The notes: generated by a model not told the origin, from the sequence alone. 64,000 bases of DNA from Neorhizobium vignae (GCF_000732195.1 NZ_JNNU01000006.1:310001-374000), one strand, 5' to 3'. Shown: positions 8,645 through 17,986, counted from the stretch's first letter. A program made the numbers and translations.

Positions 8645-9241
8645 ATGACAGAAGTCGCAACCCCACTCAGCGAAAAGGCGCGCGCCGTCCTCGGCAAGCG
8701 CAACCTGATCTTCGTCGGTTTGATGGGGGCCGGCAAATCGGCGATCGGCCGCCTGGTGGCGCAGACCCTTTCCATTCCCTTCATCGATACCGATGCGGAG
8801 ATCGAAAAGGTTTCGCGCATGACCATCAGCGAACTCTTCGCCACCTACGGCGAGGTGGAGTTCCGGGCGTTGGAAACCCGTGTCATCGAGCGCCTGCTCA
8901 GGGGCGGCCCGCGCGTGGTTTCGACCGGCGGCGGTGCCTTCATCAACGAGAACACCCGCCACCAGATCAAGATCGGCGGCATTTCCGTCTGGCTGAAGGC
9001 GGATCTCGACGTTTTGTGGGAACGGGTGAACAAACGCGACCACCGGCCCTTGCTGAAGACCGAGAATCCCAGGCAGACGCTCGAAAATCTGATGATCCAG
9101 CGTTATCCGATCTATGCCGAGGCCGATGTGACGGTACTGTCCGAAAATGTCCGCAAGGAGGTGATGGTCAACGAGGTGCTTTCCGCGGTGGCCAATCTGT
9201 CCGGCGAAGGTGAATTGCCCAGCGAAGGTGAATTGCAATGA
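8645..9241 (+). CDS. aroK: Shikimate kinase
   Basis: This 198-residue kinase phosphorylates shikimate at O3 in the chorismate pathway. The P-loop is GLMGAGKS (25-32), followed by FIDTDAEIE and the shikimate-binding STGGGAF motif. ATG 8645 ([10 protein letters not shown]) is preferred over an upstream ATG at 8594 because that extension is not family-like. The last codons contain a tandem duplication ([12 protein letters not shown]), and the stop overlaps the aroB start by four bases (ATGA), indicating coupled translation. Confidence 0.95.
   Translation: MTEVATPLSEKARAVLGKRNLIFVGLMGAGKSAIGRLVAQTLSIPFIDTDAEIEKVSRMTISELFATYGEVEFRALETRVIERLLRGGPRVVSTGGGAFINENTRHQIKIGGISVWLKADLDVLWERVNKRDHRPLLKTENPRQTLENLMIQRYPIYAEADVTVLSENVRKEVMVNEVLSAVANLSGEGELPSEGELQ
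9204..9236 (+). repeat. Tandem 15-bp repeat at aroK 3' end duplicating the aroB ribosome binding site
   Basis: GCGAAGGTGAATTGC occurs at 9204-9218 and again at 9222-9236, 18 bases apart, so the frame is preserved. The second copy puts AAGGTG seven bases before the aroB ATG. The first copy repeats the same potential Shine-Dalgarno sequence 18 bases farther upstream. Confidence 0.9.
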
Positions 9242-10392
9242 ACATGTCTTCCCGGTCCGAGGGCCGATCCGAGGAACGCGCCCCTGAGCGCCTGGTGCAT
9301 GTGCCGCTCGGCGAACGGGCCTATGACATCCTGATCGGACCCGGCCTGATCACGCGCGCTGGCGGCGAGATCACCTCGCGGCTGAAAGGCCGCAAGGCGG
9401 CCATCGTCACCGACGAGCACGTCGCGCCGCTCTACCTCGAAGCGCTGATGGACGGCCTGCAGACGGACGGGATCGAAGCGGTTTCGCTGACGCTGCCGGC
9501 CGGTGAAAAGACCAAGAGTTTCGAACACCTGGCGACCGTCTGCGACATGGTGCTGTCGGCCCGTATCGAGCGCAACGACGCCGTGATCGCGCTCGGCGGC
9601 GGGGTGATCGGCGACCTAGCCGGTTTTGCGGCCGGCATCGTCCGGCGCGGCGTGCGTTTCGTGCAGATCCCGACCTCGCTTCTGGCGCAGGTCGATTCGT
9701 CGGTCGGCGGCAAGACCGGCGTCAACACCCGCCACGGCAAGAACCTGCTCGGCGTCTTCCACCAGCCGGACCTGGTTCTCGCCGACACCGCGGCGCTCGA
9801 TTCGCTCTCCGAACGCGAATTCCGGGCCGGTTATGCGGAAGTGGCGAAATATGGTCTGATCGACCAGCCGGATTTCTTCGCCTGGCTCGAAAAGAACTGG
9901 AAAGCTGTATTTGCCGGCGGTTCGGAGCGGATCGAGGCGATTGCGATCAGCTGCCAGGCGAAATCGGACGTCGTCGTCGAGGACGAGCGCGAGACCGGCC
10001 GACGGGCGCTGCTCAATCTCGGCCACACGTTCGGCCATGCGCTGGAAGCGGCGACCGAATATGACAGCAGCCGCCTCGTCCATGGCGAAGGCGTTGCGAT
10101 CGGCATGGTGCTGGCGCATCAGTTCTCGGCCCGTCTGAACCTTGCAAGCCCGGACGACGCGGCGCGGGTCACGGCCCATCTGAAGGCCGTCGGTCTGCCG
10201 ACGTCGATGAGCGATATTCCCGGAAAGCTGCCGCCGACGGAGAAGCTGCTGGAGGCGATTGCGCAGGACAAGAAGGTACAGAGCGGCAAGCTCACCTTCA
10301 TCCTGACCCACGGCATTGGCCAGTCTTTCGTCGCCAACGACGTTCCGTCGTCCGAGGTCCTGAGCTTCCTGGAGGAGAAGCGGCCGAAATGA
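9238..10392 (+). CDS. aroB: 3-dehydroquinate synthase
   Basis: This 384-residue enzyme converts DAHP to 3-dehydroquinate, using NAD and a divalent metal. Visible hallmarks are ALGGGVIGDLAGFAAG (NAD binding), PTSLLAQVDSSVGGKTGVN, and the metal ligands in NLGHTFGHALE and LVHGEGVAIGM. It is the middle gene of an aroK-aroB-corC-like operon joined by ATGA overlaps on both sides. Confidence 0.97.
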   Translation: MNMSSRSEGRSEERAPERLVHVPLGERAYDILIGPGLITRAGGEITSRLKGRKAAIVTDEHVAPLYLEALMDGLQTDGIEAVSLTLPAGEKTKSFEHLATVCDMVLSARIERNDAVIALGGGVIGDLAGFAAGIVRRGVRFVQIPTSLLAQVDSSVGGKTGVNTRHGKNLLGVFHQPDLVLADTAALDSLSEREFRAGYAEVAKYGLIDQPDFFAWLEKNWKAVFAGGSERIEAIAISCQAKSDVVVEDERETGRRALLNLGHTFGHALEAATEYDSSRLVHGEGVAIGMVLAHQFSARLNLASPDDAARVTAHLKAVGLPTSMSDIPGKLPPTEKLLEAIAQDKKVQSGKLTFILTHGIGQSFVANDVPSSEVLSFLEEKRPK

Positions 10393-11276
10393 CATCCAAA
10401 GCAGGTCTGCTGTCGCGTGCTGTCAACGCGGTGATCCGCGGGCTTCTCCGCGTGTGCGGCGTTTCCCTGTCGGAACAGACACTCGCTCTTTCCAGTCATG
10501 ACGACCTGCATGCCGCACTCGATCTCATTCATCGCGACGGAAATTTCGACAAGCAGGACCGCGACCGCCTGAGTGGCCTCTTCGAACTCGAGGAACTGGA
10601 AGTCTCCGACGTCATGAAGCACCGAACGGTGATGCGGGCGGTGAATGCCGACGATCCGCCGGAAGTGGCGGTCCGCGCCGTGCTCGAAAGCCCCTATACG
10701 CGCATGCCGCTGTGGCGCCATTCGACCGAGAACATCATCGGCGTCGTGCACGCCAAGGACCTGCTCCGAGCGCTTGCCGAGCCGAATGTCGAGCCGGAAA
10801 ACCTCGATATCGTCAAGATCGCGCAAAAACCCTGGTTCGTGCCCGACAGCACCAGCCTCAAGGACCAGCTCAGCGCCTTCCTGCGGCGCAAGGGCCATTT
10901 CGCCGTCGTCGTCGACGAATATGGCGAGGTGCAGGGCATAGTCACTCTGGAAGACATCCTGGAAGAGATCGTCGGCGACATTGCCGACGAGCACGATATC
11001 GAGATCCAGGGCGTGCGGCAGGAAGCGGACGGGTCGATCGTCGTCGACGGTTCCGTGCCGATCCGCGATCTGAACCGCGCGCTCGACTGGAGCCTGCCGG
11101 ATGCGGAAGCAACGACGATCGCCGGCCTCGTCATCCACGAATCAAAGCTCATTCCGCAGGAAAGGCAGGCGTTTACGTTCTACGGCAAGCGATTCGTCGT
11201 GTTGAAGCGGGAGAAAAACCGCATTACGCGGCTGAGGATACGGTCGGCGGATGATGTGACGCTGCCGGCGGGGTGA
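10389..11276 (+). CDS. CorC/TlyC-like CBS-pair protein lacking the usual DUF21 membrane domain
   Basis: This 295-residue product has two CBS domains (about 74-190, including VVVDEYGEVQGIVTLEDILEEIVGDI) and a C-terminal CorC_HlyC domain (about 205-288). The rhizobial homologues I recall carry roughly 130 further N-terminal residues with three or four membrane helices (DUF21/CNNM). Here the protein starts inside the linker that normally follows them, overlapping aroB by ATGA. The length resembles enterobacterial CorC (about 290 aa), which also lacks DUF21. A role in cobalt/magnesium homeostasis is a family guess. Confidence 0.82.
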   Translation: MTSKAGLLSRAVNAVIRGLLRVCGVSLSEQTLALSSHDDLHAALDLIHRDGNFDKQDRDRLSGLFELEELEVSDVMKHRTVMRAVNADDPPEVAVRAVLESPYTRMPLWRHSTENIIGVVHAKDLLRALAEPNVEPENLDIVKIAQKPWFVPDSTSLKDQLSAFLRRKGHFAVVVDEYGEVQGIVTLEDILEEIVGDIADEHDIEIQGVRQEADGSIVVDGSVPIRDLNRALDWSLPDAEATTIAGLVIHESKLIPQERQAFTFYGKRFVVLKREKNRITRLRIRSADDVTLPAG

Positions 11277-11279
11277 TAC

Positions 11280-11651
11280 ATGCATGATCCGCAATGCCGT
11301 TTTTGTCTCGCAAACGCTATGCTGATAGACGAGCCTATTGCCCGGCTGTCGAATTTTTATTTGCTCGGAAGCATTGAGCCCGATCGCCCTGCTCAAAGCT
11401 TGGTCGTATCCTTCCGGCACGTTGCCACACCTTTCGAGTTGAATTCAGCCGAATGGAGTGACCTTGGCAATGCTCTCCATGCTGCAAAGTCCTTTCTTGA
11501 TCCTTTTTGTCCCTCGGGATGGACCATTGGCTGGAATGTCGGTGCAATCGCAGGGCAGGAAGTCTTTCATGCTCATCTGCACGTCATTGCCCGCTTTGCG
11601 GCCGAGCCAGCTGTCGGGCGCGGAATTCACGCACTCTTCCGCACCCCGTGA
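11280..11651 (+). CDS. HIT-family nucleotide hydrolase/transferase
   Basis: This 123-residue histidine-triad protein has the active-site triad HAHLHVI (His97, His99, His101), the preceding GWNVGAIAGQ phosphate-binding stretch, and an N-terminal CRFC pair that may bind zinc. HIT proteins split nucleoside phosphoramidates or dinucleoside polyphosphates. It begins three bases after the CorC-like stop. Composition is unlike its neighbours: a hand count of the first 120 bases gives 50% GC against about 60% in adjoining genes, suggesting acquisition. Confidence 0.8.
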   Translation: MHDPQCRFCLANAMLIDEPIARLSNFYLLGSIEPDRPAQSLVVSFRHVATPFELNSAEWSDLGNALHAAKSFLDPFCPSGWTIGWNVGAIAGQEVFHAHLHVIARFAAEPAVGRGIHALFRTP

Positions 11652-11801
11652 TGTACAGTCTCGCAAGCTATGGCCGAGTATGGCATTGTCCAGCTGCTAT
11701 CATCATAGAGGCATTGAGAAGTTATGATGCCGACGCCGGATGAAAGCGGCCACACCATGGGGACCTTGGCCTCTCACCCCGCCATCCCTATCTAAGTCCT
11801 G

Positions 11802-12083
11802 CTACCAGCGCGTCGGCTCACCCGGTGCAGAGGCTTCCACCGCCAGCGCGTGAAGTCCGGCGTCGAGTTCGGGCTTCAGCAGGGCATTCACCGTCCGATG
11901 CCGGTCGAGCCGGCTCATTCCGGAAAACTTTTTCGAAACGATGCGGACCCGCATGTGGGTTTCGCCGGTTCCGGTGATGTCGGGCTGATGGCCGGCGTGC
12001 TGATGGCTTTCATCGATGACGACCAGCCGTTCCGGCTCGAGATTATCGGTGAGCGTGATTTCGATCCGGGATTTGACGGACAT
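11802..12083 (-). CDS. bolA: BolA-family protein
   Basis: This 93-residue protein matches BolA: an N-terminal helix with KSRIEITLTDNLEPERLVVIDE, then HAGHQP and the GETHMRVRIVS strand, the invariant helix SRLDRHRTVNALL, and a C-terminal LHALAVEASAPGE. BolA proteins partner monothiol glutaredoxins in iron-sulfur cluster handling and iron signalling. GGAGA seven bases before the ATG supports the start at 12083. It is divergent from the J-domain gene. Confidence 0.92.
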   Translation of the reverse strand: MSVKSRIEITLTDNLEPERLVVIDESHQHAGHQPDITGTGETHMRVRIVSKKFSGMSRLDRHRTVNALLKPELDAGLHALAVEASAPGEPTRW

Positions 12084-12186
12084 TTCGGTCTCCGTTGCGA
12101 CGCAAAAGGGGCATCTCACAAACCAGTAAGAAAGGACTTTGTCAATTCTTGCCGCGCCCTGTTCGTCGCCCCATAATGAGGGCCTT

Positions 12187-12822
12187 ATGAAACTAGATTC
12201 CAAATATTTCGACCGCATCCGGACGCGCAAGAACAGGCAGCAGGAAGCTGTGCCTGAAGCGCCCACCTGCCAATGGGACGGGTGCGACAAGCCGGGTGCC
12301 CATCGCGCGCCCGTGGGCCGCAACGCGGAAGGCCAGTTCTTTCTGTTCTGTTTCGAGCACGTCCGGGAATACAACAAGGGCTATAATTATTTCTCCGGCC
12401 TGTCGGACGGTGAGATCGCCCGGTACCAGAAAGAGGCGATCACCGGCCATCGTCCGACCTGGACCGTCGGCGTCAACAAGGCTGCCAAGGATGCGCCGCT
12501 TCATTCCACGGCGCGCTCAGGTGCTGCGGGCGCTACCGGCGCCCAGCAGCGCTTCAGGGATCCGTTCGGCTTCGTGTCGAGTGCGCGGGCTGCCGGCCCC
12601 CGTTTCCAGACGCAGGGGCGCAAGCTGAAGACATTGGAAGCCAAAGCCTTCGATACGATGGAGTTGGCGGCCAATGCGTCCGCTGCGGAGATCAAGACTC
12701 GCTACAAGGAACTGGTCAAGAAACATCATCCGGATGCGAATGGCGGCGACCGCGGTTCGGAAGAACGTTTTCGTGCCGTCATTCAAGCATATCAGTTGTT
12801 GAAGCAGGCGGGTTTCTGCTAA
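12187..12822 (+). CDS. J-domain (DnaJ-like) protein with N-terminal Cys-containing segment
   Basis: This 211-residue protein has a C-terminal J domain (about 150-211) containing the HPD signature at 181-183, with an N-terminal region carrying Cys28, Cys33 and Cys55 and aromatic-rich NKGYNYF. It should stimulate an Hsp70 ATPase, but lacks the Gly/Phe and zinc-finger domains of true DnaJ. GAGGG precedes the ATG at 12187. It sits between bolA and cobS, a conserved rhizobial order. Client and partner are unknown. Confidence 0.85.
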   Translation: MKLDSKYFDRIRTRKNRQQEAVPEAPTCQWDGCDKPGAHRAPVGRNAEGQFFLFCFEHVREYNKGYNYFSGLSDGEIARYQKEAITGHRPTWTVGVNKAAKDAPLHSTARSGAAGATGAQQRFRDPFGFVSSARAAGPRFQTQGRKLKTLEAKAFDTMELAANASAAEIKTRYKELVKKHHPDANGGDRGSEERFRAVIQAYQLLKQAGFC

Positions 12823-12883
12823 GCCGTAAAAATTATGGCAGTGAGGATGACGGCCGGGCGGCGGCTCGCGCCTTGGAGAGACG

Positions 12884-13876
12884 ATGAGTAAGATTGATCT
12901 AGATATTTCCAACCTTCCCGATACCACCGTTTCGGTCAGGGAAGTCTTCGGCATCGACAGCGATATCAGGGTTCCGGCATATAGCAGCGGCGACCCTTAC
13001 GTTCCGGATCTCGACCCGGACTATCTTTTCGACCGCGACACGACGCTCGCCATTCTCGCAGGCTTTGCGCATAACCGACGCGTCATGGTGTCCGGCTTCC
13101 ACGGCACCGGCAAGTCCACCCATATCGAGCAGGTCGCAGCCCGCCTCAACTGGCCGTGCGTGCGTATCAACCTCGACAGCCATGTCAGCCGCATCGATCT
13201 CGTCGGCAAGGACGCGATCGTGCTGAAGGATGGCAAGCAGGTCACCGAATTCAAGGACGGCATCCTGCCCTGGGCCTACCAGCACAATGTCGCGCTCGTT
13301 TTCGACGAATACGATGCCGGTCGCCCGGACGTCATGTTCGTCATCCAGCGCGTGCTCGAATCCTCCGGCCGGCTGACCCTGCTCGACCAGAGCCGCGTCA
13401 TCCGTCCTCACCCGGCATTCCGCATCTTCGCGACCGCCAATACGATAGGCCTTGGTGACACGACCGGCCTTTATCACGGCACGCAGCAGATCAACCAGGC
13501 GCAGATGGACCGGTGGTCGATTGTGACGACGCTGAACTATCTGCCGCACCAGAAGGAAGTCGATATCGTCGCCGCCAAGGTCAAGTCCTTCGGCAGCACG
13601 GCCGAGGGCCGTGAAACGGTGTCCAAGATGGTGCGCGTCGCGGATCTCACCCGTTCGGCCTTCATCAACGGCGATCTCTCGACCGTCATGAGCCCGCGTA
13701 CCGTCATCACCTGGGCGGAAAACGCCGAGATCTTCGGTGATGTCGCGTTCGCCTTCCGCATCACCTTCCTCAACAAGTGCGACGAACTGGAACGCACGCT
13801 GGTCGCCGAACAATACCAGCGAGCCTTCGGCGTCGAGCTGAAGGAAAGTGCCGCCAACATCGTTCTCGGAGCGTAA
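12884..13876 (+). CDS. cobS: Aerobic cobaltochelatase subunit CobS
   Basis: This 330-residue AAA+ ATPase of the CobNST complex drives cobalt insertion into hydrogenobyrinic acid a,c-diamide in aerobic cobalamin synthesis. Walker A is GFHGTGKST (71-79), Walker B is [10 protein letters not shown], and the sensor segment is [11 protein letters not shown]. The N-terminal [12 protein letters not shown] is characteristic of CobS. GGAGAGACG precedes the ATG. cobT follows after 14 bases, and cobN is not in the window. Confidence 0.96.
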   Translation: MSKIDLDISNLPDTTVSVREVFGIDSDIRVPAYSSGDPYVPDLDPDYLFDRDTTLAILAGFAHNRRVMVSGFHGTGKSTHIEQVAARLNWPCVRINLDSHVSRIDLVGKDAIVLKDGKQVTEFKDGILPWAYQHNVALVFDEYDAGRPDVMFVIQRVLESSGRLTLLDQSRVIRPHPAFRIFATANTIGLGDTTGLYHGTQQINQAQMDRWSIVTTLNYLPHQKEVDIVAAKVKSFGSTAEGRETVSKMVRVADLTRSAFINGDLSTVMSPRTVITWAENAEIFGDVAFAFRITFLNKCDELERTLVAEQYQRAFGVELKESAANIVLGA

Positions 13877-13890
13877 GCGGAGACGAGATC

Positions 13891-15786
13891 ATGGCAGGTC
13901 GCGGAGACAATTCGAAAGCCAAATCCGGCGGTCCGGTTGATACCGAACCGTTGCGGCGGGCGATTACCGGTTGCGTGCGTTCCATCGCCGGTGACGCGGA
14001 AGTCGAGGTCACGTTCGCCAACGAACGTCCGGGCCTTGCCGGCGAGCGCATCCGCCTGCCGGAAATCTCCAAGCGGCCGACGGCCCATGAGCTCGCGGTA
14101 ACCCGCGGGCTCGGCGATTCCATGGCGCTGCGCATCGCCTGCCACGATACGAACGTGCATGCCAGCATGTCGCCGCAGGGTGCTGACGCACGCGTCGTCT
14201 TCGATGCCGTCGAGCAGGCACGCGTCGAGTCGATCGGCGCATTGAGGATGGCCGGCGTGGCGTCGAACCTCAATTCGATGCATGCGGAAAAATATTCGAA
14301 GGCCAATTTCTCCGGCGTCGAACGGCAGGAAGACGCACCGATCGGCGAGGCGGTCGCCATGCTGGTTCGCGAGAAGCTGACCGGCATCAAACCGCCGGCG
14401 AGCGCCGGCAAGGTGCTCGATCTCTGGCGTCCGTTCATCGAGGACAAGGCGGCCGGCGATCTCGACAACCTCCGCAACGTGATCGAAGACCAGCAGGCGT
14501 TCGCCAAGCTGGTGCGGCACATGCTCACCTCCATGCAGATGGCGGAGGAGTTTGCCGACGACGATACCGAGCCGGAGGAGATGGAGAACCCGGACCAGGA
14601 AGACCAGCCGCGCAGCAACGAGACCGAGAACGACGAGGTCGAGGAAGAAGCCGGCTCCGACGCCGCACCTGCCGAGCAGAGCGACGCTTCCGACGAGGAA
14701 ATGGACGACGGCGAGATGGACGGCGCGGAAATGTCCGACGACGACATGTCGGACGACAGCGACGAACATTCCGAGACGCCCGGCGAGACCCGCCGGCCGA
14801 ACAGCCCGTTCGACGATTTCAACGAGAAGGTCGACTACAAGATCTTCACCCAGGAATTCGACGAGGAAATCACGGCCGAGGAGCTTTGCGACGAAGCAGA
14901 GCTCGACCGGCTGCGGGCCTTCCTCGACAAGCAGCTCGCCCATCTCCAGGGCGCGGTAGGCCGGCTTGCGAACCGCCTGCAGCGCCGCCTGATGGCGCAG
15001 CAGAACCGCTCCTGGGACTTCGATTTGGAAGAGGGTTATCTCGATCCGGCCCGCCTCGTGCGCCTGATCATCGATCCGATGCAGCCGCTCTCCTTCAAGA
15101 AGGAGCGCGACACGCAGTTCCGGGACACCGTCGTCACCCTGGTCATCGACAATTCCGGCTCGATGCGCGGCCGGCCGATCACGGTCGCCGCCACCTGCGC
15201 CGATATCCTCGCCCGCACGCTGGAGCGCTGCGGCGTCAAGGTCGAGATCCTCGGCTTCACCACCAAGGCCTGGAAGGGCGGGCAGGCGCGCGAAAAGTGG
15301 CTGGCAAGCGGCAAGCCGCCGACGCCCGGCCGTCTCAACGACCTGCGCCATATCGTCTACAAGTCCGCCGATGCACCGTGGCGCCGCTCGCGCCGCAATC
15401 TCGGCCTGATGATGCGCGAAGGCCTGCTCAAGGAAAACATCGACGGCGAAGCGCTGATGTGGGCGCATAACCGCCTGATCGCCCGCCGCGAACAGCGCAA
15501 GATCCTGATGATGATCTCGGACGGCGCGCCGGTCGACGATTCGACGCTGTCGGTCAATCCGGGCAATTATCTCGAGCGGCACCTGCGCGCCGTGATCGAA
15601 CAGATCGAGACGCGCTCGCCGGTAGAACTCCTGGCGATCGGCATCGGCCATGACGTGACGCGCTATTACCGCAAGGCCGTGACGATCGTCGATGCGGACG
15701 AGCTTGCCGGCGCGATGACCGAGCAGCTTGCCGAGCTGTTTGCGGAAAATGGCGGGCGACAGGGCCGCATGCGACGGGCCAGCTGA
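13891..15786 (+). CDS. cobT: Aerobic cobaltochelatase subunit CobT
   Basis: This 631-residue partner of CobS has the expected layout: an N-terminal helical region, a long acidic linker of Asp/Glu (about residues 215-300), and a C-terminal von Willebrand A domain with MIDAS DNSGSM near residue 420. CobS and CobT form the ATPase ring that works on CobN. The ATG at 13891 follows CGGAGACGAGATC and is preferred over upstream starts inside cobS. The gap to cobS is 14 bases, so they form an operon. Confidence 0.96.
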   Translation: MAGRGDNSKAKSGGPVDTEPLRRAITGCVRSIAGDAEVEVTFANERPGLAGERIRLPEISKRPTAHELAVTRGLGDSMALRIACHDTNVHASMSPQGADARVVFDAVEQARVESIGALRMAGVASNLNSMHAEKYSKANFSGVERQEDAPIGEAVAMLVREKLTGIKPPASAGKVLDLWRPFIEDKAAGDLDNLRNVIEDQQAFAKLVRHMLTSMQMAEEFADDDTEPEEMENPDQEDQPRSNETENDEVEEEAGSDAAPAEQSDASDEEMDDGEMDGAEMSDDDMSDDSDEHSETPGETRRPNSPFDDFNEKVDYKIFTQEFDEEITAEELCDEAELDRLRAFLDKQLAHLQGAVGRLANRLQRRLMAQQNRSWDFDLEEGYLDPARLVRLIIDPMQPLSFKKERDTQFRDTVVTLVIDNSGSMRGRPITVAATCADILARTLERCGVKVEILGFTTKAWKGGQAREKWLASGKPPTPGRLNDLRHIVYKSADAPWRRSRRNLGLMMREGLLKENIDGEALMWAHNRLIARREQRKILMMISDGAPVDDSTLSVNPGNYLERHLRAVIEQIETRSPVELLAIGIGHDVTRYYRKAVTIVDADELAGAMTEQLAELFAENGGRQGRMRRAS

Positions 15787-15797
15787 GGTCCGCCCGC

Positions 15798-16787
15798 TTG
15801 AAACTTTCCCGCCTCGTCGTCTGGGCCGGCTTATTCGGTGCCATCGCCTCCCCGGTGGCGCCTGCGACCGATGAAGTTTCGGTCCGGGCGCGCATCATCA
15901 CCGAATTCAAGTTCGGTTCGGCGGAAACGCGCTTCGGCGCGCTCGAATTTCTCGGCGGCATCGAATTTTCGTCGTCCGATAGCCGGCTACAGTCGCTGTC
16001 GAGCATCCGCTTTCGCCCCGATGGGGAACGTTTCGTGTCCGTGCTCGATACCGGCTCCTGGTTGACCGGCCGGATTCAGCGCGATGCCAAGGGGCGTCTC
16101 GCCAACCTCACCGATCTCGCCATCAACCCGATCCTCATCCGTGGCGGTCGGGTCGGCTCGAAATACAATTCGGACGCCGAAGGACTGGCGCTGCGGGACG
16201 GCCAGGCGCTCGTCAGCTTCGAGCAGTTGCACCGCGTCGATGCCTATCCCGATCCGGGGTTCGAGACGTCGGCTCCCCTGAAGAGCCTCGATCTACCCAT
16301 TCCCCGCCACGAGTTCCGGATGAATGCGGGCATGGAGACGGTGGCGGTGTCGCCTCCGACCGGTCCGCTCAAGGGGGCGCCGGTCGCGGTCACCGAGCAT
16401 AGCCTCGATGATCAGGGCAATCTTTTCGCCGCGATCCTGGAAGGGCCGCTCAAGGGCGTGTTCACGGTGGTGCGGCATGATCCCTTCGACGCAACCGATG
16501 GGGCCTTTCTGCCGAACGGCGATTTCCTGCTGCTCGAACGGCGTTTCAGCTTCCTCGGCGGCCTCGGCATGCGCATTCGCCTGATCAGGGGCGACAGCAT
16601 CCGTCCCGGCGCTGCGGTGGATGGGGAGGTGCTCCTTGAAGCCGACATGGGCTATGCGATCGACAACATGGAAGGGCTCGACGTCATCACCGGGCCGGAG
16701 GGCAAGCCGCATCTGATCCTGATTTCGGATGACAACGGCAATCTGCTGCAGCGGAACGTGATGCTGGAATTCCGCCTGACGCAGTGA
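15798..16787 (+). CDS. Exported esterase-like/phytase-like protein (PF13449 family)
   Basis: This 329-residue protein begins with a signal peptide (about residues 1-23, ending SPVAPAT) and continues with the esterase-like activity of phytase fold: LSSIRFRPDGERFVSVLDTG, YNSDAEGLALRDG, NAGMETVAVSPP, and DNMEGLDVITGPEGK near the end. The fold is a beta-propeller whose members are assigned mostly by homology, so phosphatase activity is unproven. It starts with TTG eleven bases after cobT. Confidence 0.8.
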   Translation: MKLSRLVVWAGLFGAIASPVAPATDEVSVRARIITEFKFGSAETRFGALEFLGGIEFSSSDSRLQSLSSIRFRPDGERFVSVLDTGSWLTGRIQRDAKGRLANLTDLAINPILIRGGRVGSKYNSDAEGLALRDGQALVSFEQLHRVDAYPDPGFETSAPLKSLDLPIPRHEFRMNAGMETVAVSPPTGPLKGAPVAVTEHSLDDQGNLFAAILEGPLKGVFTVVRHDPFDATDGAFLPNGDFLLLERRFSFLGGLGMRIRLIRGDSIRPGAAVDGEVLLEADMGYAIDNMEGLDVITGPEGKPHLILISDDNGNLLQRNVMLEFRLTQ

Positions 16788-16813
16788 TGCCAGGCGGAAT
16801 ACCCAGGTTGAGC

Positions 16814-17452
16814 TCAGCGGGCCGGGGCGACCTGCGGCATCGGCTTCAGCACGTTCATCAGCGCGCCATAGGGCAGCAGCAGCACGACGCCGACCAGGAT
16901 CTTGACCACGAGGTCGCCGAGCGCCCAGGAGATCCAGCGCGGGGCCTCGGTGGCAAGGGCGCCGAGGATCGGTGCGGACTGGATCGCGAAGTCCTCGTTC
17001 GGGCCGATGAAGGCGAAGAGCGGAGCGAAGGCGAGCGAGAAGAACAGCAGCGTGTCGAGTGCCGAACCGAGCAGGGAGCCGGCGAGCGGCGCGCGCCACC
17101 AGGTCTGGCGGCGGAGCCGATTGAACACGGAGATGTCGAGAAGCTGGCCTACCAGATAGGCGGTGCCCGAGGCGACGGCGATGCGCGGGGAGGAGGCCAG
17201 GAACGACAGCGTCACGCCGACGACGAAGCCTGCGAGAACGACGCGTCGGGCAATCGAAGGCCCGAACTGCCGGTTGGCGAGATCGGTCACCAGGAAGGCA
17301 AAGGGATAGATAAAGGCGCCCCAGGTCAGAAGATCGCCGAGGGCGATGCCCCAGAACGTGCCGACGACCGGGAACTGGACCAGGAAGTTCGACGCGACAA
17401 CAACGGCCGCCATCAGCAGGGCATAGATGAAAGTATAGCGTGAGCTCAGCAT
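16814..17452 (-). CDS. yhhQ: Queuosine precursor transporter (YhhQ/VUT family)
   Basis: This 212-residue integral membrane protein has six or seven hydrophobic helices and the VUT family motifs: ASNFLVQFPV, YPFAFLVTDLANRQFG, SGTAYLVGQLLDISVFNRLR, and the LDTLLFFSLAF segment. YhhQ imports preQ0/preQ1 for queuosine tRNA modification. The ATG is directly preceded by an A-run, with AGGA seven bases upstream abutting a hairpin (see the leader entry). It is downstream of rpmB on the same strand. Confidence 0.9.
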   Translation of the reverse strand: MLSSRYTFIYALLMAAVVVASNFLVQFPVVGTFWGIALGDLLTWGAFIYPFAFLVTDLANRQFGPSIARRVVLAGFVVGVTLSFLASSPRIAVASGTAYLVGQLLDISVFNRLRRQTWWRAPLAGSLLGSALDTLLFFSLAFAPLFAFIGPNEDFAIQSAPILGALATEAPRWISWALGDLVVKILVGVVLLLPYGALMNVLKPMPQVAPAR

Positions 17453-17478
17453 TTTTTTATCCTGGGTGATGCCACCAG
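17453..17478 (-). promoter_or_regulatory. Leader hairpin plus A-rich tail abutting the yhhQ ribosome binding site
   Basis: On the minus strand CTGG and CCAG (+ strand 17462-17478) enclose TGGCATCAC, and GATAAAAAAATG follows. The AGGA Shine-Dalgarno sequence overlaps the 3' arm. Hairpin followed by an A-rich tail resembles class I preQ1 riboswitches, which control queuosine genes. The loop here is about three bases shorter than in the B. subtilis and T. tengcongensis examples, so the identity is tentative. Confidence 0.25.
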
Positions 17479-17568
17479 TTGGAGTTTTATGAAGGCCAAG
17501 AGAAAAGGCCTGGCCGGTATTACCCGTTCAAGCCTTGTTCAAAGCCGGATGATTTGTCGTCAGGCCAA

Positions 17569-17868
17569 TTAAGCCGCAGCAGCGACTTCGGCGGTCTTCT
17601 TGACGATCTGGCGGCGCAGCAGGCGAGCGCGCATCGACAGTTCGGTCTCGTCGGACTTCAACAGGAAGGCATCGAGGCCGCCACGATGTTCGACGGAGCG
17701 CAGAGCGTGTGCCGAGACGCGCAGGCGGTAACGCTGACCGAGAGCGTCGGAGATCAACGTAACCTGGCACAGGTTCGGCAGGAACCGACGGCGGGTCTTG
17801 TTGTTGGCATGGCTTACGTTGTTGCCGGTCTGAACGCCCTTGCCGGTCAGTTCGCACACACGAGACAT
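17569..17868 (-). CDS. rpmB: 50S ribosomal protein L28
   Basis: This 99-residue basic protein matches L28: [31 protein letters not shown], and [23 protein letters not shown] precedes the ATG at 17868. A strong promoter lies about 90 bases upstream. Divergent to it is a DUF3108 gene, an arrangement common in rhizobia. Confidence 0.97.
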   Translation of the reverse strand: MSRVCELTGKGVQTGNNVSHANNKTRRRFLPNLCQVTLISDALGQRYRLRVSAHALRSVEHRGGLDAFLLKSDETELSMRARLLRRQIVKKTAEVAAAA

Positions 17869-17958
17869 GGATACACCTTTGTTCTTCTGCAATCGGATGG
17901 TACTTCCGGACAATGCCGGTGCGCCGATCCAACTGGTCCTGAGTGGAAAGTTGCGGTT

Positions 17959-17986
17959 CTATAGTCAGTGGGGCTCGTCGCGTCAA
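17959..17986 (-). promoter_or_regulatory. Sigma70-type promoter of rpmB
   Basis: On the minus strand TTGACG (17981-17986) and CTATAG (17959-17964) are separated by 16 bases, close to the alphaproteobacterial consensus. Transcription should start near 17952, giving a leader of about 85 bases. Confidence 0.65.

Noticed and set aside
11652..11801. Short ORF MMPTPDESGHTMG... before bolA
   Set aside because: No ribosome binding site and no conserved pattern; probably untranslated low-GC flank of the HIT gene.
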